From: Rhizophagus irregularis
Lineage: Eukaryota; Glomeromycota; Glomeromycetes; Glomerales; Glomeraceae
Length of the DNA: 64,000 nucleotides
Reading direction: 5' to 3'
NCBI RefSeq assembly: GCF_026210795.1
Contig: NC_089453.1
Coordinates: 1,676,501-1,740,500, forward strand
Part shown: one piece after another, positions 59,111 to 64,000 of the stretch
Layout of the letters: every line of letters begins with the position of its first letter
Position numbering within the stretch: the first letter of the stretch is position 1
Notes under the pieces: model-generated
Seen by the model: the letters and a program-made list of their open reading frames with translations, nothing else
What the model was told of the DNA's origin: nothing
Database searches by the model: none
Made by a program: the position numbers and the translations under genes

Positions 59111-60588
59111 ATGTCAAAATTTTTTGAAAAATTATCAAATGATTATGAAAAAATTTTTAATACTGAAATAGGATATGATGTTATTATTTATGCAGGAAGT
59201 GAACCAAATGTTAAAGAAATCCATGCTTACTCAATCATTTTAAGCGCCAGATCAGAATATTTTCGTGTAGCATTTTCTAATAAATGGGCTGAAAAAAAAG
59301 ATGGAAAATTTATTTTCAGGAAACCAAATATTTCTCCTCGCTTATTTAATATCATTCTTAGGTAATAAATATTATTTATTATGATAAAGTTTTGACATCT
59401 TATATTTTTTAATAAATATTTTTGATTATTCCCATTATGTTTAGGTTTATTTATAGTGGAAATATTGAATTGAAAAATTTACAAGGACCTGATGTATTGG
59501 AATTGTTGGTAGCTGTGGATGAACTTAATATCCAACAATTAATTTCTCATGCTCAAGAATATTTGATTAAACATCAAACTGAATTTTTGATGCAAAATCT
59601 AACTGGTCTTCTTGAAACTGTCTATCATCAGCATGAAAAATTTACAGATTTATGGAATTTTTTTCTTGAAAATATTTGTGAAGAACCTAGAATTTTATTT
59701 AATTCTAATAAATTTGTTAATTTAAAAGCATCTTTATTGGAATTATTGCTAAAAAGAGATTATTTAAACATGGATGAAATTGAGATTTGGGAAAGTCTAT
59801 TGAAATGGTGTTTTGCTCAGAATATAGAATATGACCCAACAAAATTTGGTAAAGATGACATTACAAATATTGAGAGATCATTATATAGATTTATTCCATT
59901 AATTAGATTTTATGATATTGAACCTACAGATTTCTTTTATAAAGTTTATAATTATAAAGATATCTTACCACAAGACTTGATTCATGATCTTTTAGAATTT
60001 CATATTGTTCCTGACATAAAACCTAAAACTAATGTAGCAACTCCAAGAAAGTCAAAACTTGGTTCAACTTTAATTCAATCAAATCATGCTGCTTTATTTG
60101 CTTCATGGATTGATAGAAAAGATTCCTCCTATAACAAAAATGAAATCCCTTATGGATTTAAATTATTATATCATTCAGGTCAGGATGGATTTAATGCTGA
60201 ATCATTTCATAGAAATTGTGATAATAAAGGAGCTACTATTTGGGTAGCAAAAATTCAAGATTCAAAACAATTAATTGGAGGATATAATCCACTAGATTGG
60301 AATGGACATGGTTCTAAATATACAGCAGATAGTTTTCTATTTAACTTTACAGATGGAAATAATATTTCTACTGCAAAATTAGGTTACGTTAAAAAACCAA
60401 ATGACGCTATTTATTGTTATAATAACCAAGGTCCACATATGGGTATTTTCATATGTTATGGTAACAACGAATGGAAAAATCATGATCATAATGCTACTTA
60501 CTATCCTGATATAGGCATTCCAAATACTTTAAATACTCCTTATCTTGAAGTAGAGGATTATGAAGTATTTCAAGTAATTAAAAAATAG
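59111..60588 (+). CDS. BTB-BACK-TLDc protein, copy 5
   Basis: Predicted 464 residues, exons 59111-59361 and 59445-60588, phase-2 intron at the shared Arg codon. The N-terminus is one codon shorter (MSKFFEKLSNDYEKIF). BTB: IHAYSIILSARSEYFRVAF, the most changed BTB core of the five (AYS for AHS, SAR for CIR). BACK: IWESLLKWCFAQN. TLDc: LFASWIDRKDSS, HSGQDGFNAESFHRNC, GGYNPLDW, YTADSFLFNFTDG. The end GIPNTLNTPYLEVEDYEVF resembles copy 3. Its 3' flank is duplicated at copy 1. Function by family only. Confidence 0.9.
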
Positions 60589-62466
60589 AAAAAGCACTAA
60601 ATTAAATTGAATTTAAATTTTTAAAAATATCTGATATTCTTAAAGATTCGGAATTAGCAAATTATAAATATGTAAGATGAATTTAAAATTATATATTCAT
60701 ATTCATATATTATTGTAATTTTTTATTTTCAGTTATTTGTTATTGATATTAAATTAATATGAATTTTTAAAAAGGATAACATATTATGTACGAATAAAAA
60801 TCATTAGTACAATTAACCTCACAAACGGACCACGTGATATTTACGGCAATTCCTTCTGTGGATAGTTTATAGCTCGTTTGCTTATTATTTTATATATATA
60901 TATTGTAGGTTGATTCGGGATAGCGGTGGAAACGGGATTGACCAATCACATGTCATCACGTGATTACCGATCCTACTTATGCATGTCGCCGATCTTACTG
61001 TAGGTGATTTATTTATATTGTGGTGATCACGAAACCAAATCCACATACAACATACAGTATATACGAAAAAAGCAATAATGCATTCCGTAATTTTTTAACC
61101 ATTTTATTATAACAGTCATCAAATCCATTAAAAGTGCATTAACATTTACGCTTAAATCCGCTTTCACCTTATTATATTAGCCGTAAAACGTAACGATTAT
61201 GAATTATAATTCGGAACAAACCGAAAGAGGTAGATGTTTGACTACTTTTTTACATATGTCTGTTAATGAGTCCCACTACTTCAACACATTAAAATACTCG
61301 AAGAATATAGTAATTTAATTCATGAGTGTCATATTTTTGTAGAATTTATTGGTTTAGAAAACTAAAATATAATTTCTTAAAAATATTAAGTAAATGGATT
61401 TATTATGTGTATTATTATAATTTTGGTCAGTATCGAGTCATAGCATTTATCGCGTCAATAAAATTTTTAGTGATTCAGAAATTTACCAGTCAGATTAATT
61501 ATTTTGACCTTCAAATTCATGTTTTTTAAAGGTAAAAAAAAGCCAAAAATAATTTCATTATTTAATATTTATTGTTAGTTTTTTTCAATTCGTAATAACT
61601 TTTCTCTTTTTCATACCAAATATCAAAATATCAACTCAGTAGTTAATATCCAAAATTTACGATAGATAGCTGATTTACAATGTAGACATCTACTTTATAG
61701 TAATATTGAACTGAAAGAATTATACGACGCGTCCAGTTGACTTACAATGTGTAAGAGGACACATACGTTACATTTTTGCTGGCCATGATCTCACATTTAT
61801 CTCCTTGACTTTCTCTACCAGACAATGTTAGATTTACCAGCCAACGAATAATTTCTGGCGAATACGATATTTCTTTGAGTTTTTTCATAAAATTAGAGTC
61901 TCGTTTAGAGATCGATGTAGTAATCATATTTTTTAAGGTCATCTATTAAAAACTTCTCTTCCCGGAGTGGATAATATGATGTAAACAGGGTAAAGCTAAA
62001 TAAGCAAACGAGCATGATACTATATGGTATCATTATGTGCAAGTCGGGAAAACCTGCATTGTTACTTACAATATTTACCAATATAAAGTGCAGCTGTATA
62101 AATTTTCGACTGAGGCATTGAGCTTAACGTAATCTTATTTCTGATACTGTATATATCATATAAATATACTGTAATTCTTAGAATTGACTACCACCTTTTT
62201 GCCTGCTATGCGAAGGATCATAGTGAGACCCTTGGTAAAATGATGAGATCAGTAATAGGTAAAGAGTTAAGAGGTTAGAGAATGGGAGAGATGTTTAAAA
62301 AAAAATAAGAAATATGATCAAGATTTTTTCACGGATAAAGCTCATGAACGTGATATATGACAACAAAATAATTGTTTATACAACATATCGTTAGATATTA
62401 AAATTAGTATAAAAATTAATAGCTTGAAAGCTTGTACTGTATATTAAATGAATGTTTTTTTTTTAA
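60589..62466. other. 3' flank of BTB copy 5, no gene seen
   Basis: About 61230-61690 matches the flank of copy 1 at 3880-4130 and lacks the hAT element found there. GATTTACAATGTAGACATC at 61674 corresponds to the empty site region. 61742-61942 (minus) has an open frame with LVNLTLSGRESQGDKCEIMA, without gene context. Nothing else seen. Confidence 0.45.
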
Positions 62467-62577
62467 GACTCGATCAATTCATTCTTAATATTACGTAATT
62501 TTCTTTACGCAAACTATCGAGTATGATTTTTTTTGACTCGATCAATTCATTCTTAATATTACGTAATTTTCTTTACG
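62467..62577 (+). repeat. 43-bp direct repeat
   Basis: GACTCGATCAATTCATTCTT and the next 23 bases occur at 62467-62509 and again at 62535-62577, identical over 43 nt with a period of 68. Flanking words also match in part (T-runs before, ACG after). A recent local tandem duplication. Confidence 0.85.
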
Positions 62578-63368
62578 AGCTAGAGTATAATAAGAGCGAT
62601 TAAATTTTGTTTAAAGCAGGAATTTATACATATAATTTAGAGTCATAAGAAACCATATACGTTAAATGATTCGTCTAATTAGAGTAAATATGACTCGAGT
62701 TCCACAAGATTAGTCGCACTGGCACGGTCGGGCAATCGTTGTGGGGCAAAGGGTATGTCGGAAAAAGGTTGTCGGGAAGTTGATCCGACATCGAATTAAT
62801 TATTTACCCAAGGATCAGCAAATTTAATCCCAGTTTAATATTATTCTAAATTTGACTAATTGCAATTAGTAATATTAAACAGTTAAACATTTAATTATCT
62901 ATTTTGTATTGATCCGACCCTTCCACAAGGAAATGATGTGATTTCTAGCCCTCTCCTTATTAACTGCGACTTTAGAAACTATCATATAATATACTTCCAA
63001 CAATTTTTTTTTGTACTGTATGTATTAAAATAATTCGCAATGTTATACAGTAGTTGCGTTATTAATGATTTATTTATAAAAGCATTTATATAATTTAATT
63101 TATTAGTTTACATTTGTCCATTTGTCAAACAATTGGTAATTCCAATATATATGTTATTTATTTGTTTAAAAGTTATTGAAACGCTGAACGAATTTTTAAA
63201 GTTCTTATCAATAATTTTTATATAAATCACATGTCGGTCATTTTACATTAACGTTAAATGAAGTTCGATTAAGTGACTAACACAAATATAGATGGACTGA
63301 GGGTTTTACAAATTGGTCTTTTTTTAAAAAGAAAAAAATTATTTTGTATAAATACTAAAACGTGATAG
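62578..63368. other. Intergenic, nothing recognised
   Basis: AT-rich with a GC-richer patch at 62700-62770. No gene or RNA seen. Confidence 0.4.
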
Positions 63369-63508
63369 TTATCCGGTATCACGTGATTTTTTATAATTAA
63401 AATGGTTGTTATAAATCGTGTATCAGGCAAAAATCGAAATATTACAAATCCACGTAATACCGGATAAATCACTTATTCGGCCGAATAAGTGATTTATCCG
63501 GTGTAACC
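63369..63508. repeat. Nested palindrome, TTATCCGGT words
   Basis: 63460-63501 is a perfect 42-bp palindrome centred on CGGCCG (CCGGATAAATCACTTATTCG then its complement). The word TTATCCGGTATCACGTG at 63369 recurs inverted at about 63452-63467 (CACGTAATACCGGATAA) and, in part, at 63493. This looks like ends of a small foldback element or two head-to-head copies. Confidence 0.75.
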
Positions 63509-64000
63509 ATTAACCTTTTTTTTAAATATCATCATCAATTATAACTATTAAAATATCACGAATTTTTGACCTATTCTAGAAATATTGAAATCATTGTTTA
63601 ATTATTACCTTTCAGAAAATTGTAAATGCCTTTATTGTATATAAATGTCATCCAAATTTTTGGATTTATATGTCGTGTACAAAATATTCAGCGTATGGAA
63701 GTGTTACCGCAAAAAAGATTATTTGTCCAACCTATTTTAGGAAACATCAATTCATTTCCTGTAGAAAAAGCGATAAATTCATTTGGATTTTTAGCCTCAA
63801 ACCTCATTATTCCAAAATTATTAATGTACTATCCACTTTTTCAATAGCTAAAATTATGACAAAAATATTGTCAATTTTTAACTTTAAATTAATCATTAGA
63901 TCTTATATAGATTACCATATACAGTATAAAAGCGGATCTCGTGATCTATGAACTATTTATGATTCAAAATATTGGTCTAGCAGTGGTCTAGCCATGTGAT
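63509..64000. other. Right edge, nothing supportable
   Basis: Two overlapping frames (63626-63847 and 63670-63951) are open, one with several Cys/His (KYSAYGSVTAKKIICPTYF), but show no domain, start context or splice sites. A partial exon running off the window cannot be excluded. Confidence 0.3.

Noticed and set aside
63626-63951. Two overlapping frames at the right edge
   Set aside because: No domain, start context or splice signal; cannot be told from chance without the next contig sequence.
1-64000. tRNA, rRNA and CRISPR-like arrays
   Set aside because: I looked for B-box-like GGTTCGANTCC words, rRNA-like conserved blocks and evenly spaced repeats and saw none that hold up.

Overview
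The window looks like nuclear DNA of an arbuscular mycorrhizal fungus (Glomeromycotina, most like Rhizophagus). It is strongly AT-rich and gene-poor, with short GT..AG introns of about 65-130 nt. The gene content fits that group: BTB-BACK-TLDc proteins, divergent TKL-like kinases, an HMG-box fragment, a TRP-like channel and a DUF3684 ATPase. All species and family assignments come from reading the sequence; no search was run.

Layout, left to right. 126-780 is a repeat built of GTCCGGA words. 2101-3584 is the first of five BTB-BACK-TLDc genes. 4138-7053 is a decayed autonomous hAT transposon. 9615-13263 (minus) is an eight-exon gene whose five leading exons repeat part of a kinase, followed by one complete kinase domain. 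16166-16308 is a foldback element. 20121-21623 and 22102-23604 are tandem BTB-TLDc genes. 24274-24961 is a hAT-type MITE. 25465-27106 holds an ML-domain (NPC2-like) gene and a decayed copy. 28473-30044 is a flavin monooxygenase. 30463-31403 is a BTB-BACK pseudogene. 33205-33336 is a 43-residue secreted peptide precursor with a KR (Kex2-type) site. 34326-37344 is a mosaic of a kinase fragment, a GT-rich minisatellite, a Helitron-like 3' end and a hAT MITE.

38157-41798 is an eight-exon TRP-like channel gene. 42263-44052 holds tandem repeats and two transposon-derived coding wrecks. 44487-50063 (minus) is a 14-exon GHKL-ATPase/DUF3684 protein with a C-terminal HExxH motif. 51970-54946 is a large decayed gene and 55171-55459 a frameshifted HMG box. 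57082-58574 and 59111-60588 are the last two BTB-TLDc genes; the promoter of the first of these is split by a 402-bp TA-flanked MITE.

Nothing shows operon-like cooperation. The main theme is local duplication: the BTB-TLDc genes were copied together with promoter and 3' flank, the kinase gene grew by tandem exon duplication, and transposable elements then moved into the copies. All exon coordinates were derived by hand from splice sites; every junction given keeps the reading frame.
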